Source: Adineta vaga
Taxonomy: Eukaryota; Rotifera
DNA length: 64,000 nt
Assembly (NCBI GenBank): GCA_021613535.1
Contig: CP075496.1
Span: 2,542,001-2,606,000 of the forward strand
Direction: 5' to 3'
In this document: positions 12,001 through 23,886 of the stretch, piece by piece
Position numbering within the stretch: position 1 is the stretch's first letter
Layout of the letters: each line of letters starts with the position of its first letter
Notes under the pieces: model-generated
Database searches by the model: none
What the model was told of the DNA's origin: nothing
The model's input: the letters and a program-made list of their open reading frames with translations, nothing else
Program-made: the position numbers and the translations under genes

Positions 12001-14836
12001 TAATCTTGATTTATTTGAAATCATTCTTTATTTTGAAGGTTAAATTTCAAATTGATGGTGGTTTTCTTGGTTCTGTTGAACAACGACAATTCTTCGAATA
12101 TCTCAATACTCATACACTTTATATTGAAGTTTGGGATGGCGATGGGTTATTTCCTGTTGGAATGTGTGCACTTGAACTTAGAGTAAATAAAGAATCAATG
12201 AACAGATTCTTATAGAAATCAATAAATTTTATTATATTTTAGTATTTCCTTCGTGATGGTCGTCCAGGTGTACAAACATTAGTTGAACTTGATGTGTATG
12301 CAACTGTTCCAATTGAAAGTAGTGAACCACCGGCTATAGAAAATCAATATTATCAAGTATGAATGATTGTTTATCTAAAGCAAAATTTGTTTCTTTTTTT
12401 CTTCTAGTCAAGTGAGCAACAATTTTCTTTAATGGGAGAAAAATTAAGAACAGTTGGTAAATTAATCATGCGTATTGGAAATGTTGGATCTGTAGGCACC
12501 GAACAACCATCAGTTGAATCTATTAGAAGTATGATTTTTATTAAAATTATCAGTCTGATTCGCATAGCTTTTGTCGTATAGCTTCGGATGCCTTACGCTT
12601 ATTACCAACAAATCGAATTTTATCATCAACACCACCATTTGATATTGTTCAACAACGTGCAGGTGAAATAACTACAAGTGGTATAAAAGATTATCGTTTA
12701 ACACGTGCACATCGTATTGTTGAATCGTATCCGAATATAAATTCTGTCTTACATAGCGCGGTAATGATTATTGACTTTGACATAAACGTTTGATTCAATA
12801 TGTAAATTTAAGGATAAACAAGCAAATGAATCTGATCGTCAACGAAAATTAGCACGAATGGAAGCAGTACGAAAACGAGTGGCTGAAACGGCAAATGAAA
12901 ATGTAGCTCCCTCACTGTCAGGATCAAATCGAAAAATGCGTGAATTACGTGAAAATGATCTACGAACAATTTCCATGTATCGTCAACAAACTAAACATGA
13001 AGATATTGCTCATCATTTAATGAGTTTTATTACTCGTGAAGTACATATTCGTTTAATGCCAGGTTATGTTGAATTCTTTGAATTTATTTTACAAAATCCA
13101 TATCCTGAACAACATTCAATTAGTATTGCATGTAATGATGATGAATTAAGGTAGATAAGAATAGAAATCTTTTTCTAGAAATCTTTCTTAATTCGATATT
13201 TTTGCATAGTGTGATTACGGATGCACGAGAATGGCGACGTTTAAAAACTTTATTTGAAGTTTTTTCTGATACAGAAGAGAATATGTTTACAAATCAAACA
13301 GGAATTATTGATCAAAGTGGTTTGAAATATCCACAAATATTTATGCGAGCAAAAGAAACTGTTCATATACCATTTAAATTACAAACATTTCTAGCAAAAA
13401 TACCACCATCAGAAAATAAAACATCATCAAATCCATTTGCACAAGAACAAACCTATTCTGTCGTGGAAAAAAATTTCAATGAAAAAGTCAAATCAAAAGA
13501 AATTAAGGTAAAGTTATATCTAAGAATATTATATTTTTTAATCAGAGAATTTGAATTTTCTTTTTTAACTATAATTTTATCTATAAATTGCAGGCGGTAT
13601 TTCAAGCAGAAGATGGTACTCCAATAAGTATATTATCAATTCATGTTGAATATATGTCGCCAATTGTTGATCAGACCATTCGTTGTATCAATGGAGAAAA
13701 CACATTATTAAAACGAGTATTTCGTATACCGAATCCACGTCGAGCAGTAACAACAGGTTTGGTCATCGTTTTTTTTTCAAACCTATTTTATAATGGTTAT
13801 TCAATTGTTGATTTAGAATCTCTTTCTAGTGGCTTACCTGAACAAATTCATCAAGTATTTGTTCGTGCAAGTGATTTAAATATTGTTTGCGAAGTCAAAC
13901 CAGTACCTGTTAATGAACCATGCGACATGCTAGTTAAAGTATTTGAATATCTTTGTTATTTTCAGCATGAAATTCAAACTATAAATCATTTTTTTGTATT
14001 AGGCTGCTACTCATAATGCTCCAACCGTCAATAGTTTCTTAATATTTATGTATGCTGATGGCTTCCTTCATCGACCAATTAATGTTTGGCAATTTCAAAT
14101 ACATGCCGTTAAACGTTTAGATTTAACTTGTATTCAATATCAAACTACGACAGCTACACTTTTACTTCGGTATAGATAGAATCTTCTTTTCTTTCAAAAC
14201 AAAACAAAACTAAACATTGATTATTATTATTATTATTATAGAGGAACACGATCATCACGTTTGGTACAATGTTTTGGCAATGCACCGGATGAATTAATTG
14301 TTTCACCGAGTAATGCTTTTTCAGTTGCAGCTAATGGACTTCATGAAATTCATATGCTTGTACGACCATCGCGTTCTGGTTTACGTACTTATTGTGTCAA
14401 TGCAGTTGACGTTGAAAATCATCAAATTATTGATACATGGATGATACGAGTTGATACACGTATGCCCGTTATATCTAAACAATTCGGTAAGAAATCGATA
14501 AGATATATGAAAACATGAAGATAATGATTCATTTTAGCTCATTCTATATCGTTTGGACAAAGTCAATCAGTTAATAAACGTATATCATATACAAATCCGT
14601 ATGCTATTCATAAGACATTCTTTTTTACAAGCAGTCATCCTGAATTACTTCAAATGCAACATCAAAAAATGGATTTTCAAGCAAATGAAAAGAGATTTAT
14701 TAGTTTTACATTATTACCAGCGTTTAATGTCGCACCTGTTACAGATATAATTATCTTAATTAATAATGAACAGGATACTAATGAAGATGCTTATTGTATT
14801 CGTGTAACCTATACAGATTCGAACATTCCTACTTAA
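9006..14836 (+). CDS. NPHP4: Nephrocystin-4 homologue (ciliary transition zone)
   Basis: NPHP4 is a large transition-zone protein that works with NPHP1 and RPGRIP1L at the base of cilia; rotifers are heavily ciliated. About two dozen exons run from the ATG at 9006 or 9009 to the TAA at 14834-14836. Family landmarks appear in order: FYGQTW; GSPRALMFLNEP; FEEELCVMI; IVERRLRVGIHNG; FFTFKFYRFPETTTSR; LYIEVWDGDGLFPVG; YFLRDGRPGVQTLVELDVYA; an EAVRKRVAETANENVAP helix; EFFEFILQNPYPEQHSI; HIPFKLQTF; and a C-terminal NKRISYTNPYAIHKTFFF block followed by a TNEDAYCIRVTYT end. These match human NPHP4 from end to end. At about 11633-11720 the long form of the exon (donor at 11669) is needed to keep frame. 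I found no break. Confidence 0.95.
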
Positions 14837-16640
14837 TATTGTTGCTTGTCTATAGAATTTTGTATTCGTTTGTTGTGTGTAGTTCTTTTTTAGATGATGA
14901 TGAATTCGAGAACAAAAGTGAATTAGAATAAATATATAGTTGGAATCTTTTCTTTTGATAGAATGAAGATTTGATTGATTTAAATGTCTTGTTAACTCAA
15001 GTACCTTGTTATACATGAATAAATAAATTAATCTATGAAAAGATTAGAAAACTGACATAACATAGACTGGTGATAGTTATGAACGTGACCTTTTTTTAAC
15101 CTATTTTATACTTTGAGTAGTGACTTATCGTATGTGTCATTGACACGGCGGTTCCTATTCAAAACGCCCACCCATCCAACAAAATCGAATAAAAACAAGC
15201 ACAAGATTTGTTTTTTTCCTAAACTCACGTGATTGTATCAAATCTTTTTCAGTTGAATGCTTTGTTAAAATAAAATAATTCTACAGTTACAGTTTATGTA
15301 AAACAGTTTTTACACTGTTGATACACAACACTGTGCAGTGAGACTTTTGTACAAGTATGTTTTTGAATCATTTACTTCAGTAGAGTTTTTCCATTGTTGA
15401 CTGAGATAGAAGAAAATAAGATAAGATTTGTCTAACTTTAGAATTAAGAATCATACAAAGTCTATCGTATAATCACTGTCTATATGTTGATCTCTTGGAG
15501 TATATTAATAGACGTGCATTTTTCTTTTGTTTATTAATCCAATCAAATCTATCTAATTATGCGATGCATATGTCAGAGCAATTTGAAAACAGACTTTGTA
15601 ATACCTCTTCTTTTATACTGGGCATTTCCTAGATTTCGTATTTGCAGTGTTTGAATCAGAAACACGATTGTGGTTCATGACTGTTCGATAAAAGCACCTA
15701 GAAAAATGCGTTTATCAGCGTGTTAACACTGAAAATTTAGTCAATGATGAAGTTTTCATGTTTAGAGAGTAGGAGAAAGCATCGACAAGGTTTTTTTTCT
15801 GGAACTCTGTTTGCTTATGATCACCATAGCGAGAGACATAAATTTACCTACATACTATATAAGACCTATAGTGACTTATGTCAATCATTCCTTCTACTAT
15901 TATTTATTTTGAATACAATATTTTCATAAACAATAATGATATTTTTACTATCTATTCTAATGTGACAAGAAAAATCATTCAGATTTACTATTTCGTTAAA
16001 ATTCATGTTGAATGAGTTTGTCTCGAATAATTATTTTCTTTTCAGACATAAATGAGATTTCTATACTAATGTTTTCTATGAATCTATCCCTAAACTATAC
16101 TTATCATTCATCATATATTGTGCTTGAACTAAGGACATTATTAACAGAAAATTCATTTGAATTCTATTTCCGCCACTGTGATTGAAAACTAAAAACTTCC
16201 CGGTAGTAATTACCCTTGCATAAGTGTGATCAGATGCGACAAAATACAGGTGAGTGGTCGATCCATTAACATTCAAATAGTAAAAAGGCGTCTAATCATA
16301 TGTTTCCAATAGAAAAGTCTCGTTAATTTTCTCAAATAAAATTATTCCATTTACCCACACATTTCTATCATTTGCATGTATTTGATATTCGTTGATATTG
16401 CATTAACGACATCAATTTAGTTACTAAAATATGGACCATTTAAAAGCGGAAGACGTGAGAGAAAAACGAAGTATATATAAAACTTAGAAAAAAGTCATAT
16501 AGATCATTATTACCTCGAAATTTATCACATTCATAAAGTTCTCAAAAAAAAAACTGTGAAGTAAGTTATGACGAACAAAAGCTAAACAACAGATTAACTG
16601 AACAATTTTTTCATATAAAGAATCTTTTTCCTTTCTAGTT
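14837..16640. other. Intergenic, 1.8 kb without a supported gene
   Basis: The stretch starts with the NPHP4 3' UTR (AATAAATAAATTA near 15017). ORFs such as 15744-15929 are short, low-complexity and lack splice or family support. The last 300 bp may hold the promoter of the peptide-precursor gene at 16641. I see no RNA gene, repeat array or mobile element. Confidence 0.5.
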
Positions 16641-17002
16641 ATGATGCCTTTCGCCTTCGACAAAATTCTTATTAGTTTTGGTTTGATTCTCCTCGTGACT
16701 TTATTTATCGGTACACATGCTGGTCTCACTTATGATGTTGCCTATCCTGATCGTCTTCTTGTAAATTTTGTGAATCTTCTGTTTTTTGTTTTCTTTATCA
16801 ATTTCATTCATTTTAGCTAAATGACGATCATCATGCTCTCGATAATGTTCATTATATGAGTAAACGACGCTTTTTACCAACACGACGTGAATTACATCAA
16901 TATGTGAATGATGATGATAGCAGTGAAAGCGATGAAGATTCACATCTGAATTCCAAACGATACTTTCTAAAATCTAAACGTTATTTTCTCAATAGCAAAT
17001 GA
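16641..17002 (+). CDS. Candidate secreted neuropeptide precursor (YFLxS peptides)
   Basis: Two exons (16641-16760 and 16817-17002, 56-nt intron, phase 0) give a 101-residue prepropeptide with no family I recognise. Residues 1 to about 27 form a signal peptide: a short polar start, a hydrophobic core ILISFGLILLVTLFIG, then THAG, a plausible cleavage area. The rest is small and acidic with dibasic sites: KRR at 56-58, RR at 63-64, KR at 87-88 and KR at 94-95. These free FLPT (or RFLPT), an acidic spacer, YFLKS, and a final YFLNSK. The repeated KRYFLxSK unit is typical of neuropeptide precursors. No Gly precedes the dibasic sites, so the peptides would not be C-terminally amidated. The ATG follows a CTTTCTAG acceptor by two bases. 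It converges with EPT1. The function is inferred. Confidence 0.65.
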
Positions 17003-17587
17003 AACATCGTAAGAATCAAATTCATTCCTATCGTCACGAATTCTTTTTGTTTATCTTTAGAAATCAATCAGACATAATAAATGACACATCATTGGCAAAC
17101 GCGAAAACTCTTTTCTAATATCGATTGAAAGCGGAATGAGAAGAAATAAAATCTCTTTATTGTTGTCACAGTTAATCATAATTTCAAATATTTATTAGTA
17201 CAAGAAAATTTTCGTCGGAAAATTTCTTTGTTTCAATATCTAATAAATCAAAAATTCATCGATTATCTTGCATTCTACTCAGCAATCTTGAATAGAAATA
17301 AGTACAGAAACAAAAAATATAAAGGAATAGCCAGAATGAAATAAATAACACCGAGCTGGATTTACTCTCAAAAAAGAACAAGAAATTTAGTGATACAACA
17401 AAACAACTACTTGAAATTGCACATCAAGTTCTTTCATCTTGAAAAAGAAAGGTTTTCGTTTCTTTCATTTTTTGAGTAGAAAAAAAATGAACAATAGACG
17501 ACTATATGAAAAAGCGTAGAACAAATAGAATATGAACACACAAAAGAAAATCGCTCATAAAAAAAGGAGGGAGGAAAAAATATGGTT
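17003..17587. other. Convergent 3' region
   Basis: This stretch holds the 3' ends of the plus-strand peptide gene (AATAAA at about 17076-17081 and 17146-17151) and of the minus-strand EPT1 gene. It is A-rich with no coding signal. Confidence 0.45.
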
Positions 17588-19441
17588 TTATTTATGTTTA
17601 ATATGAACCTCAACTGATGGTGGTGGATCTTGTGAACGATCAGTTATCTTAAATGCTTTAATATTAAGATGATTACATATTTGTCGAACCTAAAACAAAC
17701 AAACAAACAAATAGTTCATTTTATCGTTATAAAAATGTGATTGAACGAACCACACAACAACCATAATGAATATGAGCTAGAGTAGCAATAATATTATATA
17801 AAAATAAAAGGCTTAGTTCTGTATTTTCCGTGAATAAGCCATAAACAGACATAATTTGTATTGGAACATAGAGACATAAAAGTGTATTGATACCATTTGA
17901 ACGGGTCGATGTCATTTGAGCAATAACAAGACGACACTAAATGTACAATAATGAATGTTCAATCAAAGAAAGTTATATTTGAAAACATACGGCAATATTT
18001 GAAAAAGTTGTTCCAACAGCGGCCATAAATAGACGTGGTTGTTTTTTTAATATCATATGAGGTGATGCAAGTCCCCACCAAGTTGAAGATAGAAATAGAA
18101 TAGCTGGTGAAATCAATGGTCGAATAGCTTCATAGAATGATCGATTGTAACCTGTACGACTACGATATGATCTAAATAATGAAAGACAAAATGATTTCAT
18201 TGGTGTTCTTTTCACAAAGTCAAAAACAATTGGTATCAATGATCTTGTTTTATATTAAGAATTAGATGATATGACATTTGTTTTTGTTTTTTAGATAGAT
18301 CTGAATTATAATGAGTACAAAACTAGAATTGATTTCAGAATAGTACTGTTGAGAATAGTCTATGTTATCAATAATCATCTATCATCTATATTTCAAGACA
18401 AGAATCTTTCTTTGTACTCTATGAAAACAACAGCAGATTACTTACTCATGAATATGCATAATACTGATTGGAATTGAACTTAATAATCCAAGAACTATAA
18501 ATATAAATTTATCTCTAGAAAATCTTTATAAAAATATTGTAATTTACTTGGCCAAGCATATTCAGCAATTCTTATAAATGATATATTCAAAATAGGAACA
18601 GTAAAATGAAATACATTTGGTGTGAAAAAATAGGCCAATAGATACGTTATTGTCATGATCTAAATATACGATATAAATACGAAAAAAATCGTCATCAATC
18701 TTAGTTTATTCTTACCAACATAGAAATATCATAAGACCATGGTAGAAAAAGAATTTTGGTATTATATTTTTCCCAATGTGAATCAATAAATGTTATATAG
18801 ATAGATAAAAGTAGAATATGCATTGATAATGGACTAAATCCATCTTCACCTTGTGTTATAACAGAAAAAATACATATAGGAAATAAAAAACTCGCCCAAG
18901 AATCAACTCCATGATCAAATAATTCTCCCAGAGCACTACTTGTTTTCGTACGTCGAGCTTGTTTTCCATCCATGCCATCTGAAACGATAGAAAACATTTT
19001 CTATTGTTTTTTCTTTGATTCTATGATCATACCTAACTGATGGGACCAAAATTGACAAATAGCTGCAACAAGCCAAATCCATCGTGGTAGATAAAGACCT
19101 TCCGTAAAGTGAAAATCATAATATGTAAATAGAATAAAATTAACCACGAGCAGAAGAAAACCAAGAAGTGTCATTAAATTTGGTGCAAACCATCGAGGGA
19201 AAAACTAGAAAAGGACAATGACTTTTTTTAAATTCTTTCTTCGACTTTCAGTTTTACCTCAACACACCAATTCCAAAATGGTTGCATAACATAAAGCGAT
19301 ACCGGTGATGTATCCACAGCATTATACTAAGAGTATTATCTTATGTAATCAAAATCAATAGATAGAATCAAATTTTACTTTATATTCATTAAGACCTTTC
19401 AAATGATCTCGATGTAAATATTGATGATCGAACAGATTCAT
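17588..19441 (-). CDS. SELENOI: Ethanolaminephosphotransferase 1 / CDP-alcohol phosphatidyltransferase
   Basis: The enzyme transfers phosphoethanolamine from CDP-ethanolamine to diacylglycerol in the ER/Golgi (Kennedy pathway). Reading leftward from the ATG at 19441 (MNLFDHQYLHRDHLKGLNEY), about eight exons follow. The catalytic CDP-alcohol motif DGxxAR(x8)Gx3Dx3D is complete in DGKQARRTKTSSALGELFDH plus GVDS. Next come the family blocks SHWEKYNTKILFLPWSYDIS, a run of membrane helices, VGTTFSNIAVC, QMTSTRSNGINTLL and LAHIHYGCCVV. These blocks match EPT1/SELENOI better than choline-specific CPT1. The last exon (about 17588-17690) encodes a short tail ending VEVHIKHK and TAA. It has no in-frame UGA, so the selenocysteine of vertebrate SELENOI is absent. 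The gene is head-to-head with CERT. Confidence 0.9.
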
Positions 19442-19845
19442 TCTTCACGGAAAATAATCTATAAAAAAAGCATAGTATTGCGTCACGTATACTCATTAAA
19501 CGTAATGACATCAGATAAAAAAAAATTTGTTATTGATTTGATTAACCTTCAAGCGTACAGAGAAAAACAAGAAAAAAAATACATAGCGATGAATGAAGAA
19601 GAACAATTGTGTTCTGCGTGAGAAGGGGTGAAATGTATTAATTTTTATTCGTCCTTGTGAGGGACCAATTAGAAAAAATTTCATCTAAACATAGTTTTTC
19701 TTTATCTCCATTTTACTTTTCTACTGGACATTTGTTTTTATGCTTTTATCAATGATTTGATTGAATTTTGGAAAACGTTTTCTTTTCTATCCTTTTTTTT
19801 ACGCATTATTTTACTCGAACGATAAACAAGTCATAGAATTCTTCA
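19442..19845. promoter_or_regulatory. Shared 5' region between EPT1 and CERT
   Basis: These 404 bp lie between divergent starts of two lipid-metabolism genes. An ORF on the plus strand here (19421-19621) overlaps the first EPT1 exon antisense and is not supported. No clear core promoter element was identified. Confidence 0.35.
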
Positions 19846-22800
19846 ATGGCAACTATCAGTGAATATCCCTCAACATCAGATGATGACGAATCTCTTGAAG
19901 AGGACAAAACAGCAAATGGATCAATTCGAAATGGTGAATTTCAAGGACGACTTTTTAAATGGACAAATTATTTACATGGTTGGCAAGAACGATATCTTAT
20001 ATTAAGACATGGATTTTTAAATTATTATAAAAATGAATTTGATTCAACGCTTGGTTGTCGTGGTGCACTGTCCGTTCGACAAGTTGTTATTCAAGTAGGA
20101 AAAGTTTTTCTTCATCTATCAAATTTTCTTAACTTAACGTTTGATTCAGCCACATGAATTCGATGATTGCCGTTTTGATATTCGTGTTAGTGATTCAGTA
20201 TGGTATCTTCGTGCAAATAGTCCAGAAGATCGTGAACGATGGACACATGCATTAGAAGAACATAAACAATTGTGTAAAAGTGAATCTGGTTATGGAAGTG
20301 AAACAGGTTTAAGACGTCATCCAAGTATTGGTTCATTAGCATCAGCAGCTAGTGCAAGTGCAGCTTCCACTGGTTCTTTTCGAGTAAAGCAAAATTTTCC
20401 GAAAACAAGAACAATTTGTGATTTTTTTTCACTTAGAGAGATCGTAATTTAAAGGAAAAATTAAATGAATTAGAAACATTCCGAGAATTACTTGCACAAC
20501 AAGTTCAAACTCTACAAACATATTTTGATGCATGTGCCAATGCGGTAACCAAAGGATTTGAACCATACCAAAGAGAATGTATTGTTTGATAATTTTAAAA
20601 GAAAATTATGAAAATAAATGTTGTTCTATTTAGATGAGAATGTTAATGATCTAGATTTTGAAGATACAACAGATAAAAATCATACAACACCAACTTTACA
20701 AAATGAATTGAGAAAAAATTCAATTTCAAAACAAAGTTTGTTTGAAAAATGGTTTTCTTGATTAGAAATAATCTTCATCTCACTCATAGGAATCGACCGT
20801 TTTCCATTCGATGATCATGCAGCAATGTCTATTGACTTTAAAGGAGAAGGTTCTAATACAATAAGAAAAAAAACTACTCTTACAATTTTTAATTTCTTTC
20901 TATGTTTTATTTTCTAGCGTTAACATTTAGAGCCACTACAGATGGTGTTATACATAATCTAGGAATTTGTATTGAATTAATGCAAAGACGAGAAGATATA
21001 TGGAGGAAAAAATTTGAAAAAGTAACGAGTAAAAATGAAGAATTGATTTGTATTTTTTCGTTTCATTTCTCAAGGAATTAGAACGACGAAAGAAATTTCA
21101 AGATTTATATACGGGAATAATCAAACAGAAAATTCCTGCACTTGGTTCACCCGATGCTGAGGTTAGTTCATCAAAAGAGAGAAAGACTAAAAACAATGAT
21201 TTGAAAATTTTCTTTTAGGAAGGTCCACATAGTACGTTAAAAGAAGATGAGTTCTACGATGCTATTGATCAATCCCTCGATCGAATTATCCGTGAAACAG
21301 ATGACTTTCAACTTTTAGTAAGTTTTTTTTCCTTCTTCTTTCTCTTCTCATTATTCATTCCAAAATCTACTGTCAGTCTTCAAGATAAGCATAAAACGTG
21401 TAAGGATTTTATGTTAGAAATCAAAACAAGAATCATATATTTCGTTTACATATTTCGTCGGCAATGAAGAAAATCTCTTGTAATCCAATGTTTCATTCTT
21501 CACTTTCGATAACACTTTTTTTTCCTTCAATCTTTGGTCAATATTATTACATCACTGGCGAAGAATAATGATGTGTCACTACATAGTTCGATGATGGTGT
21601 GAGGGAAATCATGTGCGCCATCAGCACGATTAAAAGAAAAGAACGTGTAAACAACCGAAAAAATATACTAGATGTTCTCTTTCTCTCTTTCCTCTTTTCT
21701 TGATTCTCTTTGTAACTGTTAACTACATTCACTATTAAACACACGCAACGTACAAACGCGTATGTGATACTGATAAGACAAAGCAAAATTTAGTCCAAAT
21801 GAAATCAATTAGAAAAACGTTTCATATTCCACCATCGTATGCATTTACAGCCGGTTGTTCAAATCCAACAACGGTTATATCTTTAGCTTCATTTGTTTCA
21901 TCTTGTTCATCACCATTGAATTATGTCGGTGGTGTACGACCGCTTTATCAGCAACGAAAGTTTCTTACAACATCGAATCTTTCTTCTCATTCTTCGTCAT
22001 CATCACTTTCGACTGTTACTATTCATAGTACAGATGATGAACAGTATGAAACACCACCTTCGTCAACAGATAGTAGTGATGAATCGACTAAAATGAATCC
22101 ATTTGAAATGTTATCTGAAAAAGAAAGTTCGCATTCATTAAATCAGGTTTGATAAGATGAAATCTTTAAAATTTTATCTTTCATAATGATTATTTTATAT
22201 ATTGATCTTTTGTTCTTATTTTCTTTTTCAGGCAAAATTACCATCAAAAGCATCTAAAGATCATCATGGATCTCAGGACATCGATCAAAAATCTCGACCA
22301 ATGTCACAGCTGTATCGGCAACAGATAATGATAATGGAAAACATCGACTAAGTACTGAGGTAATATTCTTGTTTTTGCTTTTCTTATATCGGATGATCTA
22401 TACTCAAGATGATTTTCTACTAGGTCGAACGAATTGTTCAAGAACATTTGAAATATAAACATGAAGATATTTATGATGGATGGGATTTAATACATCAAGA
22501 AGGTGAAATGAAAGTTTATCGACGTGAAGTCGAAGAAAATGGTATTGTTATTGATCCATTGAAAATCTTTCATACAATCAAAGTAAAATCTTTTGATTAA
22601 TTTTTAATCTCTCATAATCAATGAAATATATATTAGGGTGTTACCGGCCATGAACTCTGTCGATATTTTTGGGAATATCAATATCGAATGGAATGGGAAA
22701 GTATGTTTTTCTATGAAAGTTTTTCCTTGTAATTTAATTTTTATATGAATTTATTGTAGCAACGCTTGATTCAACAAAAATTATTGAAGTCTTAGATCCT

Positions 22801-23492
22801 GGAACAGTCGTGTTTTTCAGTTACATAAACGTGTATGGCCAGCTGCTCAACGTGATTCATGCTTTTGGTCTCATATGCGTTGCATTACGAAATCAGATGA
22901 TGATCAACCAACTTGGCTTGTTGTTAATTATACGACTCCACATCCTCTTGCACCTGTAAGAAAGACAAACGAATTTCAATATGAACTTAATATTTGCTTT
23001 CATTAGATCAAACCACCACTAGTTCGTCTAATTGCTAACGTTGCTTTAATGTGTGAAACAGTCATTAATGAACCACCTTTAAATCCAAAAGATATTAAAC
23101 GAGAAAATATTCAATGTAAACTAACTTATGTTGCTTTTGGTAAGTGATTCAGTAGATGAAAAGAAAAATAGCAACATTCCGAATGACTCATCATCATACA
23201 GGAATGAAATGATATACCAGTGACTCGATAGAATCTAGGGTTATATATTTCGATATCATGAGAAACGATTTTAGTTATGTAAATTTGATCATGTCTTTTT
23301 CTATTCTCTAGTTAACCCTGGTGGATGGGTACCTAGTGCAGCATTACGCAGGTAAATTTTGTTTATAAACTCTAGTTTTGATTAAGAATTTGGTTTCGAT
23401 TTAGTGTGGCCAAACGTGAATATCCTCGTTTTCTAAAACGTTTTTCAACCTATGTGATCGAGCAAACACGTGACAAACCGATTCTATTTTGA
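19846..23492 (+). CDS. CERT1: Ceramide transfer protein CERT (PH-FFAT-START), with two apparent frameshifts
   Basis: CERT carries ceramide from ER to Golgi for sphingomyelin synthesis. The order matches the family. A PH domain comes first ([46 protein letters not shown]). A Ser-rich regulatory stretch follows ([18 protein letters not shown]). Next is a coiled coil with [14 protein letters not shown], then [22 protein letters not shown]-like EFYDAID at about 21250-21270 would bind VAP on the ER. The START domain spans about 22425-23492 ([55 protein letters not shown]) and ends DKPILF as in human. Two single-base losses seem to break frame: an A run at 22287-22291 and a T run at 22813-22817. 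The join between the exon ending near 21319 and the one starting near 21796 is unclear. Confidence 0.85.
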
Positions 23493-23886
23493 TTATGTTT
23501 TTCTCCGACGATGTTTTTTTTTCTTCTATTTTTCGTCTTTCGCTTTCTCTCTCTCTCAATCTGATTTATCTTGAAAATAATCATTATACAAGAGATCTCT
23601 GAACATATCAATAGTTGTTTTATATCTCCTGTTATTGGTATTGTTATTTCTATGTTTTGTTTTTCTTTTCTCCATTTCATCATTCACTTTTCTGTACACC
23701 ATGTGATGATATAAATGTTTGTTGTCTTTTTTTTTGCGTTTGAAACACACACACACGTAAACACAAGTCATTTTCAAACAACTATAAATAGATAGAGAAA
23801 GAAAGGAATTATTACTTTTCAAATCAAGGATCAATGAAATCTTGCGTTATTAAAAGATTTTATTTTTTCTTCTTCATTTCTTTAGA
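23493..23886. other. Intergenic between CERT and the Aurora-like kinase
   Basis: These 394 bp contain long pyrimidine and CT tracts and a short CA repeat (about 23743-23756). They end in CTTCATTTCTTTAG one base before the kinase ATG, a probable splice acceptor. Minus-strand ORFs here are shadows of low-complexity DNA. Confidence 0.4.

Noticed and set aside
16484-16943. Two minus-strand ORFs over the peptide-precursor gene.
   Set aside because: They are antisense shadows; the plus-strand spliced reading has a signal peptide, dibasic sites and correct splice sites.
22809-22820. An 11-nt GT...AG stretch (GTGTTTTTCAG) in CERT that would restore frame if spliced out.
   Set aside because: It is far below any known spliceosomal intron size. 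Removing it would also delete residues that match the human START strand. A one-base loss explains the site better.
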